NCBI GenBank assembly: GCA_016783145.1
Contig: JADHXD010000008.1
Coordinates: forward strand, 1 to 62,319
DNA length: 62,319 nucleotides
Source: Anaerolineae bacterium
Lineage (GTDB): Bacteria; Chloroflexota; Anaerolineae; JAFGEY01
Direction: 5' to 3'
Position numbers and translations under genes: made by a program. Of the stretch, positions 1-8,475 are shown one piece after another (within the stretch, counting starts at the first letter, position 1; each line of letters starts with the position of its first letter). The notes beneath the pieces are model-generated. The model worked only from the letters and a program-made list of their open reading frames with translations. It made no database searches and had not been told where the DNA came from.

Positions 1-67
1 GGCGTGGGCAACAGTCTTGTCTTTGAAGTCACCTTGCGGTGCAACACGGAGAACCAGAAGAGCCCAC

Positions 68-92
68 CTGACCGGCCTGAGTGCCCGGTCAG
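68..92 (+). other. Hairpin upstream of etfA
   Basis: Perfect 8-bp stem (68-75 with 85-92) and a 9-nt loop, about 50 nt before the etfA start. There is no T-tract, so it is not a clear terminator. It may be a processing or stabilising structure in an etfB-etfA type transcript whose upstream part lies outside the window. The first 141 bases show no recognisable gene. Confidence 0.4.
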
Positions 93-141
93 TATCCCTG
101 GAATCCCATTTCCTGACAAACATATTATACGAGGAGAAGAT

Positions 142-1347
142 ATGGCATTGCTAGAGATCGACCGCGAGTTGTGCATCGGCTGTGAGGCCTGCATAGAGGC
201 TTGTGCGTTTGGGGCGTTGAGCCTGGACGATCAAGAGATCGTCGTGGTCAACGACAACTGTACTGCGTGCGGCGCATGTATTGACGAGTGTCCGGTGGAG
301 GCTCTGCGCCTGCCAGGGGCAGAAGAGCCGCTTGTCGTCACCGAGAACCTGGGGGACTACCAGGGCGTCTGGTTTTGGGTTGAGCAGTTCGAGGGACGGG
401 CGAGTTCAATTTCCTGGGAGATGGCTGGCAAGGGGCGGGAGCTGGCCGATGAGCTTGGCACCACGCTCACCGCGTGCGTCCTGGGCAGCGGCGTGGGCGA
501 GGCGGCCCAGGAGGCGATCGCGTACGGCGCCGACCGAGTGTTCCTGGTGGATGACGTCACGCTAACCCACTATCGCACCGATCCGTACGCAGCGGTCATG
601 GTTGACCTGGCGCGGCGATACAAGCCCGAGATCATCATCATGGGAGCGAGTTCTCGCGGACGCGACCTGGCGGGCTCCGTCGCCACGCAATTGGTCACCG
701 GTCTGACCGCGGACTGCACGTCGCTGGACATCGACTCCGAGACCCGTCTGCTGCGACAGACCCGCCCGGCGTTTGGGGGTAACATCATGGCCACGATCCT
801 GTGCCCCAATCACCGCCCGCAGATGGCTACCGTCCGCCACCGAGTCTTTGAGGTGCCGGCAAAGGACACTGCGCGCCAGGGGCAGATCGTCAGCGAGCAA
901 GCCCTGCTGCCGGAAGACGAGATCGCCAGCAGGGTGATCGACTTTATCGTCTCCGAGGAAGACGTGAACCTGGCCGATGCCCGGATCATTGTCTCAGGGG
1001 GGCGCGGCGTCAAGGGTCCTGAGGGATTCGAGCCGCTTCGTGAGCTGGCCCAGGTACTGGGTGGCGCGGTGGGCTCGTCACGTGCAGCGGTCGACGCGGG
1101 GTGGATTCCCTATGCACACCAGGTCGGCCAGACGGGCCGCACCGTCCGTCCCGACCTGTACATCGCCTGCGGCATCTCCGGAGCCATCCAACACCTGGCA
1201 GGGATGCGGACGGCAAAGGTGATCGTAGCCATCAATCGAGACCCTGAGGCTCTCATATTCAGTGTTGCACACTATGGCATTGTTGGCGACCTGTTCGAGA
1301 TCGTGCCACAACTGACCAAAGCGTTCCGCAAGAAACTGGATCGCTAG
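142..1347 (+). CDS. etfA: Electron transfer flavoprotein alpha subunit with N-terminal 2x[4Fe-4S] ferredoxin domain
   Basis: 401 aa. ETF alpha binds FAD and passes electrons between flavin dehydrogenases and a quinone or ferredoxin partner in the cytoplasm. The first 60 residues hold two clusters of the CxxCxxCxxxC type ([11 protein letters not shown] and [11 protein letters not shown]), so a bacterial ferredoxin module is fused in front of the ETF alpha fold. The C-terminal FAD domain is recognised by [12 protein letters not shown], the [11 protein letters not shown] stretch, [20 protein letters not shown] and [10 protein letters not shown]. The ATG at 142 is chosen because GAGGAGAAG sits just before it; an upstream in-frame start at 4 would add an unrelated 46-residue extension. 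The beta subunit would be expected just upstream, outside the window. ETFs with extra clusters are often linked to ferredoxin-dependent or bifurcating dehydrogenases; which partner is used here cannot be seen. Confidence 0.93.
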   Translation: MALLEIDRELCIGCEACIEACAFGALSLDDQEIVVVNDNCTACGACIDECPVEALRLPGAEEPLVVTENLGDYQGVWFWVEQFEGRASSISWEMAGKGRELADELGTTLTACVLGSGVGEAAQEAIAYGADRVFLVDDVTLTHYRTDPYAAVMVDLARRYKPEIIIMGASSRGRDLAGSVATQLVTGLTADCTSLDIDSETRLLRQTRPAFGGNIMATILCPNHRPQMATVRHRVFEVPAKDTARQGQIVSEQALLPEDEIASRVIDFIVSEEDVNLADARIIVSGGRGVKGPEGFEPLRELAQVLGGAVGSSRAAVDAGWIPYAHQVGQTGRTVRPDLYIACGISGAIQHLAGMRTAKVIVAINRDPEALIFSVAHYGIVGDLFEIVPQLTKAFRKKLDR

Positions 1348-1375
1348 CCGAGATGGGCCTGCGTAGAGGGGTGAG

Positions 1376-2011
1376 GTGAAAGAGAGACGTGAGGGAGTGA
1401 CCGCCGGCCTGCTGGTCGTCTCGGCGTATATCGCGGCACAGATGCTGGCCGATATTGCCAGCCTCAAGATCGCGTTGATCGGATCGTTCAGTATCGACGG
1501 GGGAACGTTCGTCTACCCCTTTACGTTTACTCTGCGCGACCTGGTGCACAAGCTGCTGGGCAAACGTGCCGCCCGAACGCTGGTCATCACGGCAGCGTGA
1601 GTGAACCTGGCGATGGCCTCTCTCCTGGCTTTTGTGGTCTGGCTGCCCGTCGACCCCGAATGGGATCGGCTGCTGGCGGGAGGGGCACAGGCTGCGTTTG
1701 CCTTTGTCTTGGGGCCGGTGTGGCGCATCGTCACCGCCAGTATCGTCGCTGAGGTGGCCAGTGAGCTGCTCGACACCGAGATCTATCACCTGTGGGTCAC
1801 GCGCGTGACGGCGCGCTACCAGTGGTTGAGGGTGTTGACGAGCAATGCGATCAGCGTTCCTGTGGACAGCCTGATCTTTTGCTGGGGAGCATTCGGCGGC
1901 GTTCTGCCTGAGGTGGTGGTGTGGTCCATCTTTTGGTCTAACGTCTTGGTCAAAGGAGCGATCACGCTGATCAGCCTCCCGGGGATCTACCTGGTGCCGG
2001 AAAGGGATTGA
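1376..2011 (+). pseudogene. Queuosine-precursor transporter (VUT/YhhQ family) interrupted by an in-frame TGA
   Basis: One frame runs from a GTG at 1376 (preceded by GAGGGGTGAG) to the stop at 2009-2011, broken by a single TGA at 1598-1600. The half before it starts MKERREGVTAGLL and holds a FVYPFTFTLRDLVHKLLG stretch typical of VUT/YhhQ proteins. The half after it continues the same fold with several membrane helices, an SIVAEVASELLDTEIYHLW region, SVPVDSLIF and VWSIFWSNVLVKG. These integral membrane proteins import queuosine precursors (preQ0/preQ1). At the stop position homologues are expected to carry a small residue, and GGA to TGA would be a one-base change. It is either a recent nonsense mutation or a sequence error; GTG directly after the TGA could at best restart a headless protein. 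Confidence 0.75.
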
Positions 2012-2077
2012 CCAGGCAGCGTTTGCTGTCGTGTTTTGGCGTGTTCTGCACCTCGAGCACTGGATCCGGGTTGGACG

Positions 2078-2407
2078 CTACGCTCGCTCCAGCAGGCGCA
2101 CGACGTCCTGTTCGATCCTTGCCAGGTCTGTCTCGTCTGGCCTTCCTTGTACGTCGCCCATTCGTCCCATCGTGCTCAGCTCTTCTCGACCGTGGAACTC
2201 GCCCAGCACGTACCACTCGTCGAGGATGGTGAAACCCAGGTGCTCGAAATACTGCCCTGCTGGCAGTTCTCCTCTTCATCAGAGCGATAGCTCGGGCAGC
2301 TCACCCGCAGCCTGCAGTTCGCGCAGTTCCTCAATGGTCGCGAACGCGTGGCGCATGTGGGGAATAAAGATGCTGCCCCCGACGACCAGGGCGACGTTGC
2401 CTATCTC
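2078..2407 (-). pseudogene. Flavodoxin-like / NADPH-dependent FMN reductase C-terminal remnant
   Basis: Reading the minus strand in one frame gives GNVALVVGGSIFIPHMRHAF followed by a helix-rich stretch, then two consecutive TGA codons (2276-2281), then a second stretch with GQYFEHLGFTILDEWYVLGE, FHGREELSTMGRMGDVQGRP and a final stop at 2078. The second part resembles the C-terminus of multimeric flavodoxin/WrbA-like oxidoreductases. There is no N-terminal flavodoxin core: the remnant abuts the nadE stop codon. The absence of a start codon plus the tandem stops indicate a decayed fragment. Family assignment is from motif memory and is tentative. Confidence 0.5.
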
Positions 2408-2408
2408 T

Positions 2409-3143
2409 CTAGCGTTCGACTGGGCAGAACGGCGGCAGAGCGCGCTTGTGGACCGAGCGGGCGACCATACCCTCTACCTTGGCGATCCGATCAGGAAGCA
2501 GGTCGGGGACCGTGCCGGCAGCCCACGCGGCAAGGATGGCGTCGATCTCGGCATACGTGATGCCCATCTCTCCCTCATCGGTCTGGCCGGGCCACAGGCC
2601 GGGCGAGGGAGCGCGCTCGATGATCGGCTGAGGCACGCCCAGTACCCGTGCCAGCTCGCGGACCTCGCGCTTGTACAGCTCGCCCAGGGGCTCGATGTCG
2701 ACCCCGCCGTCGCCGTACTTTGTGAAATAGCCCACCATGATCTCGGGCTTGTTTCCCGTTCCAGCGACCAGGTAGTTGTGCGACTGGGCCAGGTAGTATG
2801 CCGCGCTCATCCTCAGACGAGGCTTGAGGTTGGCTCGGGCCATATCGGTCCCCGGGGGCAAGGCGGTCAGAAAGGCATCGTAGACTGGACTCAGATCGAC
2901 CGAGTTCAACTCGAGACCCAGGGCCTCGGCAGCCATCTGGGCGAACCTCAGATCTTCCGGGACGCTGTGGCAGGGCATCCACACGCCCAGCACGTGCTCG
3001 CCGGCGGCGCGCACGCAGAGCGCTGCCACGGCGGCAGAGTCCACGCCACCACTCAGTCCAATGACGAATCCCGTGGCGTGCGCTTCTCTCAGCTTGTCGC
3101 GCATCCATATCGCAATCTCGTCAGCGAGCCTGGCATAGTCCAT
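2409..3143 (-). CDS. nadE: NH3-dependent NAD+ synthetase
   Basis: 244 aa. It amidates deamido-NAD to NAD using ATP and ammonia, the last step of NAD synthesis. The ATP-pyrophosphatase P-loop SGGVDSAAVAAL is near residue 30, with the family motifs GTGNKPEIMVGYFTKYGDGG (about 130-150), PLGELYKREVRELA and the C-terminal VHKRALPP. The length fits the short ammonia-using form; no nitrilase/glutaminase domain is attached. The ATG at 3143 follows GAGAGGGG; an upstream extension to 3278 would run into the promoter region. It is transcribed divergently from the trp leader, from the promoter at 3200-3227. Confidence 0.95.
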   Translation of the reverse strand: MDYARLADEIAIWMRDKLREAHATGFVIGLSGGVDSAAVAALCVRAAGEHVLGVWMPCHSVPEDLRFAQMAAEALGLELNSVDLSPVYDAFLTALPPGTDMARANLKPRLRMSAAYYLAQSHNYLVAGTGNKPEIMVGYFTKYGDGGVDIEPLGELYKREVRELARVLGVPQPIIERAPSPGLWPGQTDEGEMGITYAEIDAILAAWAAGTVPDLLPDRIAKVEGMVARSVHKRALPPFCPVER

Positions 3144-3199
3144 CGTTTCCCCTCTCTCGGATCCGTTCGCTGCTTCTATGGTGCCCGCATACCGGAGGC

Positions 3200-3227
3200 A
3201 TGATACCCCAATTCCTAGCCGTGTCAA
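3200..3227 (-). promoter_or_regulatory. Sigma-70 promoter of nadE
   Basis: On the minus strand, -35 TTGACA (3222-3227), 16-bp spacer, -10 TATCAT (3200-3205), about 57 nt before the nadE ATG. Confidence 0.7.
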
Positions 3228-3241
3228 GGTGCATAGGCGAT

Positions 3242-3269
3242 TTGACATTTCCTGGCTTTCTGATATACT
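3242..3269 (+). promoter_or_regulatory. Sigma-70 promoter of the trp operon
   Basis: -35 TTGACA (3242-3247), 16-bp spacer, -10 TATACT (3264-3269). Transcription would start near 3277, just before the T-box leader. The pair with the nadE promoter makes a compact divergent control region. Confidence 0.8.
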
Positions 3270-3276
3270 GGGTGCC

Positions 3277-3640
3277 AATCAGAAACTGCAAAGGCTGTGA
3301 ACCGGAAGAGTAGCATCTGAGCGCGTCTCAGAGAGGTGGACCGTATGGTGAGAGTCCACTGGCAAGCGGCAGGTGTGAATGGGCCGGGGAGCCGCCAGTC
3401 CGAGCGAGTTGTGAAGTGCAGTAGGACTGGCCGGAGTTGCTACCGTTACCTGAGCTGAGGGTATCAACCACATGTCGGGATGAGCCGATATACGGGGCGT
3501 ACCTGCAATGAGTGGGGCTGGCTCTCACGACGCGCTCATGGGCGCGTTTTTGTATTTGGTACCGGCCCAACTGAGGTGGCACCACGGGATGCGTATCGCG
3601 CCTCTCGTCCTCAATCGAGGATGAGAGGCGCGTTTTCGTT
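3277..3640 (+). promoter_or_regulatory. T-box leader (tRNA-Trp sensing) of trpE
   Basis: A long structured leader with T-box landmarks. Stem I has an AGTA turn and GTAGCA at 3310-3315 that pairs with TGCTAC at 3438-3443. A hairpin GTGGAC/GTCCAC carries a GGTGAGA loop. The 3' part has the T-box sequence GGTGGCACCAC (about 3575-3585), which pairs with the uncharged tRNA 3' end in this family, followed by a strong terminator. The TGG at 3428-3430, in the CTGGCCGGAG context next to the base stem, is the likely specifier codon. Another TGG at 3380-3382 is a weaker candidate. Low charged tRNA-Trp would favour antitermination and trp expression. Exact folding was done by eye. Confidence 0.85.
3597..3640 (+). 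terminator. Attenuator terminator of the trp T-box
   Basis: Perfect 16-bp stem (3597-3612 with 3617-3632), 4-nt loop AATC, then TTTTCGTTT. It lies directly after the T-box motif, so it is the alternative structure to the antiterminator. Confidence 0.88.
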
Positions 3641-3686
3641 TAGAGCGTCCCGTGCCTGCAGGCGGGGATGCTGGGGAGTAGGTAAC

Positions 3687-5192
3687 ATGGACTATTTGTC
3701 ACGCAAAGAGTTTCACGCGATCGCTGCGCGCGGCAGGTTGGTGCCGGTCTATCGGGAGCTGCCCGCGGACCTGGAGACGCCGGTCTCGGTCTATCTCAAG
3801 CTGCGTGGGTCCGGGGCGAGCTTTTTGCTGGAGAGCGTGGAAAAGGCGGAGCAGGTGGGGCGGTATTCTTTTCTTGGCTTTAATCCGCGCCGACAGATCA
3901 TCTCCCGCGGCCGCCAACTGACGATCTGTGACAATGGGAACAGCGTGTCGCGCCAGCTTGCCCCGGACCAAGACCCCCTCCACGCGATCGCCTGCGAACT
4001 GGGCGAGGTCCAGCCGGTGGCTCCGGTGCACGAGATGGCGCGCGACCTGCCGCGTTTCTCCGGTGGCGCGGTAGGGTATATGGGGTACGATCTGGTGCGC
4101 TTTTTTGAGCGCCTGCCCGAGACCTCGCGCGACGAACTGGATCTGCCCGATATGCACGTGCTTGTCACCGATGTGCTGACGATCTTTGACCACGTGCGGC
4201 ACCGGCTCTTGGTGTGCGCGAATGCGCCTGTGCAGCCAGGAACCGACCTGGACGCGGCCTACGACCAGGCCATCGCCCGCCTGGACGAGGTCGAAGCGCA
4301 GATGCGGATCCCGCTGCCTCCCTTGCCAGCGCCATCCGGCAAGTCGGAGGCTCCCCTCACCGCGAACGTGTCTCGAGAGCAGTTTGAGGACGCGGTGCGC
4401 AGTGCCAAGGAGTACATCCGAGCTGGCGACATCTTCCAGGTCGTTCTCTCTCAGCGGTTGATCCGCCCGACCAAGGCCGATCCATTCAGCATCTATCGCG
4501 CACTGCGGCGTCTCAATCCCTCTCCCTACATGTTCTTCCTCGACCTCGGCGGTGAACCGCCGCTCACCCTGATCGGCTCTTCTCCGGAGGTATTGGTGCG
4601 CTCTCAAGGGCGCACGGCAGAGGTGCGCCCTCTCGCAGGCACGCGCCCAAGGGGTAAAGACGAGAGAGAGGACCGGGAACTGGAGGCCGATCTGATGTCC
4701 GACCCCAAGGAACGAGCCGAGCACGTGATGCTCGTGGACCTGGGGCGCAACGACCTGGGCCGCGTGTGCGAGTATGGTACGGTGCACGTGCCCGAACTGC
4801 TGGCCACCGAGCGCTACTCGCACGTCATCCATCTGGTCAGCCACGTCACAGGGCAGTTGCGCGAGGACGTAGATGCCTACGACTTGCTCCGGGCGACCTT
4901 TCCAGCGGGCACGGTAAGCGGTGCGCCCAAGGTGAGGGCGATGGAGATCATTGAGGAGCTGGAGGGTGTGAGAAGGGGCCCCTACGCAGGCGCGGTGGGG
5001 TACTTTGGATTCAACGGGAACATGGACACCTGCATCGCCATCCGTACCATCGTCATGCAGGGCGATGTAGCCTATCTGCAGGCCGGCGCGGGCATCGTTG
5101 CCGACAGCGACCCAGTGCGCGAGTGGGAGGAAACGCTCCACAAGGCGCGGGCGCTCAGTGTGGCCATCGAGATGGCGGAAGGCGGGCTGTGA
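3687..5192 (+). CDS. trpE: Anthranilate synthase component I
   Basis: 501 aa. It converts chorismate to anthranilate with ammonia supplied by TrpG, the first step of tryptophan synthesis. The LLES element at residues 47-50, which belongs to the tryptophan feedback site of this family, is present. The chorismate-binding core shows GDIFQVVLSQR, NPSPYMFFLDLGG, GSSPEVLVR, AGTRPRG, the VDLGRNDLGRV stretch, FPAGTVSGAPKVRAMEII and GNMDTCIAIRT, all in the expected order. The ATG at 3687 follows GGGGAG and gives the normal family length; the frame stays open back to 3480, but that part is T-box leader. First gene of trpEGDCFBA. Expression is probably controlled by the T-box and activity by Trp binding. 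Confidence 0.97.
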   Translation: MDYLSRKEFHAIAARGRLVPVYRELPADLETPVSVYLKLRGSGASFLLESVEKAEQVGRYSFLGFNPRRQIISRGRQLTICDNGNSVSRQLAPDQDPLHAIACELGEVQPVAPVHEMARDLPRFSGGAVGYMGYDLVRFFERLPETSRDELDLPDMHVLVTDVLTIFDHVRHRLLVCANAPVQPGTDLDAAYDQAIARLDEVEAQMRIPLPPLPAPSGKSEAPLTANVSREQFEDAVRSAKEYIRAGDIFQVVLSQRLIRPTKADPFSIYRALRRLNPSPYMFFLDLGGEPPLTLIGSSPEVLVRSQGRTAEVRPLAGTRPRGKDEREDRELEADLMSDPKERAEHVMLVDLGRNDLGRVCEYGTVHVPELLATERYSHVIHLVSHVTGQLREDVDAYDLLRATFPAGTVSGAPKVRAMEIIEELEGVRRGPYAGAVGYFGFNGNMDTCIAIRTIVMQGDVAYLQAGAGIVADSDPVREWEETLHKARALSVAIEMAEGGL

Positions 5193-5262
5193 ACATAGCT
5201 GCGAGCTGTCTCCATTTTCGCCTTGCCGGTCTGCTCACCCACCAACATAAAGGGAGGACAAG

Positions 5263-5826
5263 ATGATTCTGGTCATAGACAACTATGATTCGTTCACGTA
5301 CAACCTGGTGCAGTACCTGGGTGAGCTGGGCGCTGACCTGATGGTGCGCAGGAATGATGCCATCCAGACCGAAGAGATCGAGACACTGGCCCCCAGCCAC
5401 ATCATCATCTCGCCAGGGCCAGGAGAACCGGAAGACGGAGGGGTCTCGATCGATGTGATCCGGCGGTTCCATCGTACAATCCCTATCCTGGGGGTCTGCC
5501 TGGGTCACCAGTGCATTGGTGCTGCCTTTGGGGGCACGGTAGACCGGGCGCCGCGCCTGATGCATGGCAAGACCAGCCCGATCTACCATCACGGCGGGGG
5601 CATCTTTCGCGGTGTGCCCAGCCCGTTCGAGGCCACGCGCTATCACAGCTTGATCGTGCGCGAGCCAGTGCCCGACTGCTTGATGGTGACTGCGTTCACG
5701 AGAGAGGGCGAGGTGATGGCCCTCAAGCACAGAGAGTCGCCGGCGATCGGTCTACAGTTCCATCCCGAGTCCATCTTGACCGAGCACGGCAAAGACATCC
5801 TGAAGAATTTCCTGACACAGTACTAG
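5263..5826 (+). CDS. trpG: Anthranilate synthase component II, glutamine amidotransferase
   Basis: 187 aa class I glutamine amidotransferase that releases ammonia from glutamine for TrpE. It starts [20 protein letters not shown]. The oxyanion strand SPGPGEPED, the nucleophile elbow [10 protein letters not shown] and the catalytic His/Glu in [12 protein letters not shown] are all present, so the triad is complete. It starts 70 nt after trpE with GGGAGGACAAG before the ATG. PabA-type proteins are very similar; position next to trpE decides for TrpG, though it could also serve folate synthesis. Confidence 0.96.
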   Translation: MILVIDNYDSFTYNLVQYLGELGADLMVRRNDAIQTEEIETLAPSHIIISPGPGEPEDGGVSIDVIRRFHRTIPILGVCLGHQCIGAAFGGTVDRAPRLMHGKTSPIYHHGGGIFRGVPSPFEATRYHSLIVREPVPDCLMVTAFTREGEVMALKHRESPAIGLQFHPESILTEHGKDILKNFLTQY

Positions 5827-5842
5827 ATACGAGGAGGGTGCC

Positions 5843-6877
5843 ATGATCCGCGAGGCGATAAGCCAATTGTTGGAGGGCCAGTCGATGTCGGCCAAGCAGG
5901 CAGAGACTGTGATGGATGAGGTGATGACCGGTGGAGCCACGCCGGCCCAGATCGCTGGCTTCCTGGTGGCTCTACGTGCCAAGGGGGAGACGGTGGATGA
6001 GATCACTGGCTGCGCTCGCGCGATGCGGCGTGCGGCGGTGTCGATACGCCCGGCGTGCGCGAACGTGGTGGATACCTGCGGTACCGGAGGGGACCGTGCA
6101 GGGACCTTTAATATCTCCACGACGACGGCCTTTGTGGCAGCAGGAGCGGGACTGAGCGTCGCCAAGCACGGCAACCGGAGCGTCAGCAGTCGTTCGGGCA
6201 GCGCCGATGTGCTGGAAGCGCTCGGCGTTCGCCTTGACCTGACGCCTGCACAGGTCACACAGGCGATCGATGAGGTGGGCATCGGCTTTCTTTTTGCCCC
6301 CAAGTTCCATCCTGCTATGCGCTATGCCATCGGCCCGCGCCGTGAACTGGGCGTGCGCACGATCTTTAATATCCTGGGACCGCTCACCAACCCGGCTGGA
6401 GCGAGCGCGCAGCTCCTTGGTGTCTACGATGCTTCGCTCACCGCTCCGTTGGCGCGTGTGCTGCAGGAGCTGGGAAGCCGGTCCGCTTACGTAGTTCACG
6501 GCTACGATGGACTGGACGAACTGACGACGATGGGTCCCAACCAAGTGAGTCATTTTGGCGTCGGCCCTGCGAACGGGCACGTCGTAACCGAGATGCTGGA
6601 CCCACGTGAATTGGGCTTTGCGCGCGCGCAGCTCGAGGACTTACGGGGAGGGGATCCGGAGGAGAACGCGCGCATCATGCGATCGGTGCTTGCTGCTGAG
6701 GACCGGAGCCCGCGCCGCGACGCCGTGCTCCTCAATGCCGCAGCGGTGCTCCTGGTGGGTGGAGCCGCCGCCGACTTGAACGAGGGCATATCAAAGGCAG
6801 CGCACAGCATCGACAGCGGCGCCGCACTGAAAAAGCTCGAGGCCCTGACCGCCTTTAGCCAGCGTGTCGCCGAGTGA
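5843..6877 (+). CDS. trpD: Anthranilate phosphoribosyltransferase
   Basis: 344 aa. It joins anthranilate to PRPP. The PRPP-binding loop DTCGTGGDRAGTFNIST, the KHGNRSVSSRSGSADVLE motif, the HPAMRYAIGPRRELGVRTIF segment and NPA after LGPLT are all present in order. GAGGAGGGTGCC precedes the ATG, 16 nt after trpG. The 3' end overlaps trpC by 4 nt (GTGA), which suggests translational coupling. Confidence 0.97.
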   Translation: MIREAISQLLEGQSMSAKQAETVMDEVMTGGATPAQIAGFLVALRAKGETVDEITGCARAMRRAAVSIRPACANVVDTCGTGGDRAGTFNISTTTAFVAAGAGLSVAKHGNRSVSSRSGSADVLEALGVRLDLTPAQVTQAIDEVGIGFLFAPKFHPAMRYAIGPRRELGVRTIFNILGPLTNPAGASAQLLGVYDASLTAPLARVLQELGSRSAYVVHGYDGLDELTTMGPNQVSHFGVGPANGHVVTEMLDPRELGFARAQLEDLRGGDPEENARIMRSVLAAEDRSPRRDAVLLNAAAVLLVGGAAADLNEGISKAAHSIDSGAALKKLEALTAFSQRVAE

Positions 6878-7674
6878 GCGCTCACGCGATGGAATCGGGA
6901 ACTATTCTCGACGGAATCCTCCGCTGGAAGCGCATCGAAGTCGATCGCGCCAAGCGGACCCGAACCATTAAGGATGTGAGACGAGGGCTGGCTGAGGCGC
7001 CAGCACCCAGGGACCTGGTCGCTGCGCTGCGTGTTCCGGGCGTTTCGCTGATTGCTGAAATCAAGCGTGCGTCGCCGAGCAAGGGCCTGATCCGCGCTGA
7101 CCTGGACGCGGTGACCCTGGCTCGCGAGTACGAGATCAGCGGGGCGGCGGCGATCAGCGTGCTCACCGACCGGCGTTTCTTTCAGGGCGACCTGGATGAC
7201 CTGCGAACTGTTCGCAAGCACGTCGGCCTGCCGGTGCTGCGCAAGGACTTTATCCTGGACTCATACCAGGTCTACGAGGCGCGAGCCGCTGGCGCAGACG
7301 CTCTTTTGCTGATCACTGCCGCGCTCGGCGACGATGAGCTGCTGGGCCTCTACCAGTTGACCCGCGCGCTGGGCATGTGTGCCCTGGTCGAGGTACACAG
7401 CGAGGCTGAACTCGAACGCGCGCTCCAAGTGGGGCCAGACATCATCGGGGTCAACAACCGCGATCTGCGTACGTTTCGCGTAGACCTGGAGACCACGGCC
7501 CGCCTCCGTCCCCTTGTCCCAGCCGACGTCATCCTGGTTGCCGAAAGTGGCGTGCATACACAGGACGACGTTGCGCGCCTGGCCGAGATCGGCGCAGATG
7601 CGATGCTGGTCGGCGAATCGCTCGTCCGCGCTCCGGACACCGCACGCAAGGTACGGGAGCTGCTGGCCGGATGA
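6874..7674 (+). CDS. trpC: Indole-3-glycerol phosphate synthase
   Basis: 266 aa TIM barrel that closes the indole ring from the CdRP intermediate. Motifs include LIAEIKRASPSKG (about 55-67), VLRKDFILDSYQVYEARAAG, LVEVHSEAELERAL, GVNNRDLRTF and LVAESGVHT; the catalytic Lys/Glu pairs are conserved. A GTG start overlapping the trpD stop is assigned; ATG at 6889 is the alternative and would remove only five residues. Confidence 0.96.
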   Translation: MSAHAMESGTILDGILRWKRIEVDRAKRTRTIKDVRRGLAEAPAPRDLVAALRVPGVSLIAEIKRASPSKGLIRADLDAVTLAREYEISGAAAISVLTDRRFFQGDLDDLRTVRKHVGLPVLRKDFILDSYQVYEARAAGADALLLITAALGDDELLGLYQLTRALGMCALVEVHSEAELERALQVGPDIIGVNNRDLRTFRVDLETTARLRPLVPADVILVAESGVHTQDDVARLAEIGADAMLVGESLVRAPDTARKVRELLAG

Positions 7675-7759
7675 GCGGGATCCGAACCGACTGGAGGTAC
7701 CATTTCGGGTCGTGCAGGGCCAGAGGTCCCTGCTATCCGGACCAGGAGGCGATGACGTC

Positions 7760-8455
7760 TTGACCTATATCAAGATCTGCGGCATCACCAACGTGGAGGA
7801 CGCTCGATGTGCCGTTGAGGCCGGGGCGGACCTGCTGGGTTTCATTCTTTACCCGCCAAGCCCGCGGTTTGTCCCCCCTGAGCGCATCGGAGGCATCGTG
7901 CGCTCGGTCCGGGAGGCATACGGCGCGCGCGCGCCGCACTGCGTAGGGGTCTTTGTGAACGAGCCTGTCGAGCATGTGCGATCGGTGCTCGACGGGACGG
8001 GCCTCGATCTGGCTCAGTTGAGCGGGGACGAATCTCCCAGCGAGGTGCAGTCGCTCAGCCCTCGCGCGTTCAAGGCCATTCGACCGCAGACGCTCGATGA
8101 CGCCACATCGGCTTTGGCGGCCTACTGCGTGGCCGCGCTGGATGTCCCGGGGCTGCCCCAGCTCCTGGTGGATGCCTACCATCCAGGGCAGTTCGGAGGC
8201 ACTGGCCTGCGCACCGATACGGACGTGGCGCAGTGGCTTGCCAGCCGGGTCCGGCTGGTCCTTGCTGGCGGGCTGACGCCAGAGTCGGTCCGGCTTGCCG
8301 TTTGCCAGATATGGCCGTGGGGAGTGGATGTCTCCAGCGGCGTGGAACGCGCCAAGGGGATCAAGGACCACGCACGCGTGCGTGCCTTTGTCGAGGCCGT
8401 GCGAGCGGCCGATGCTGAACGACCATCGAGGACCGTGGCCAGAGCATCAGCGTGA
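7760..8455 (+). CDS. trpF: Phosphoribosylanthranilate isomerase
   Basis: 231 aa TIM barrel catalysing the Amadori rearrangement PRA to CdRP. It opens with YIKICGITNVEDA containing the catalytic Cys, and has DAYHPGQFGGTG with the catalytic Asp and LAGGLTPESV for phosphate binding. I place the start at TTG 7760: AGGAGG at 7744-7749 is well spaced and the product then begins MTYIKICG as in the family. GTG 7712 is an in-frame alternative that would add 16 residues. The frame stays open inside trpC, but that is not a reason to extend the gene. Confidence 0.92.
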   Translation: MTYIKICGITNVEDARCAVEAGADLLGFILYPPSPRFVPPERIGGIVRSVREAYGARAPHCVGVFVNEPVEHVRSVLDGTGLDLAQLSGDESPSEVQSLSPRAFKAIRPQTLDDATSALAAYCVAALDVPGLPQLLVDAYHPGQFGGTGLRTDTDVAQWLASRVRLVLAGGLTPESVRLAVCQIWPWGVDVSSGVERAKGIKDHARVRAFVEAVRAADAERPSRTVARASA

Positions 8456-8475
8456 GCGTATAGGATGAGGATGTG

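Noticed and set aside
1598..2281. Several in-frame TGA codons in otherwise conserved genes (1598, 2276-2281, and 27089) suggested that TGA might be recoded.
   Set aside because: Many intact genes end in TGA (trpE, trpD, ybeY and others), and the expected residues differ (small residue in one, Arg in another), so local gene decay or sequence error is the better explanation.
2031..3203. Plus-strand open frame of 390 codons across the nadE region.
   Set aside because: Antisense to nadE and to the flavodoxin-like remnant; low-complexity composition and no motifs.
3699..5141. Minus-strand open frame of 480 codons opposite trpE.
   Set aside because: TrpE on the plus strand is complete and conserved; the antisense frame has no family resemblance.
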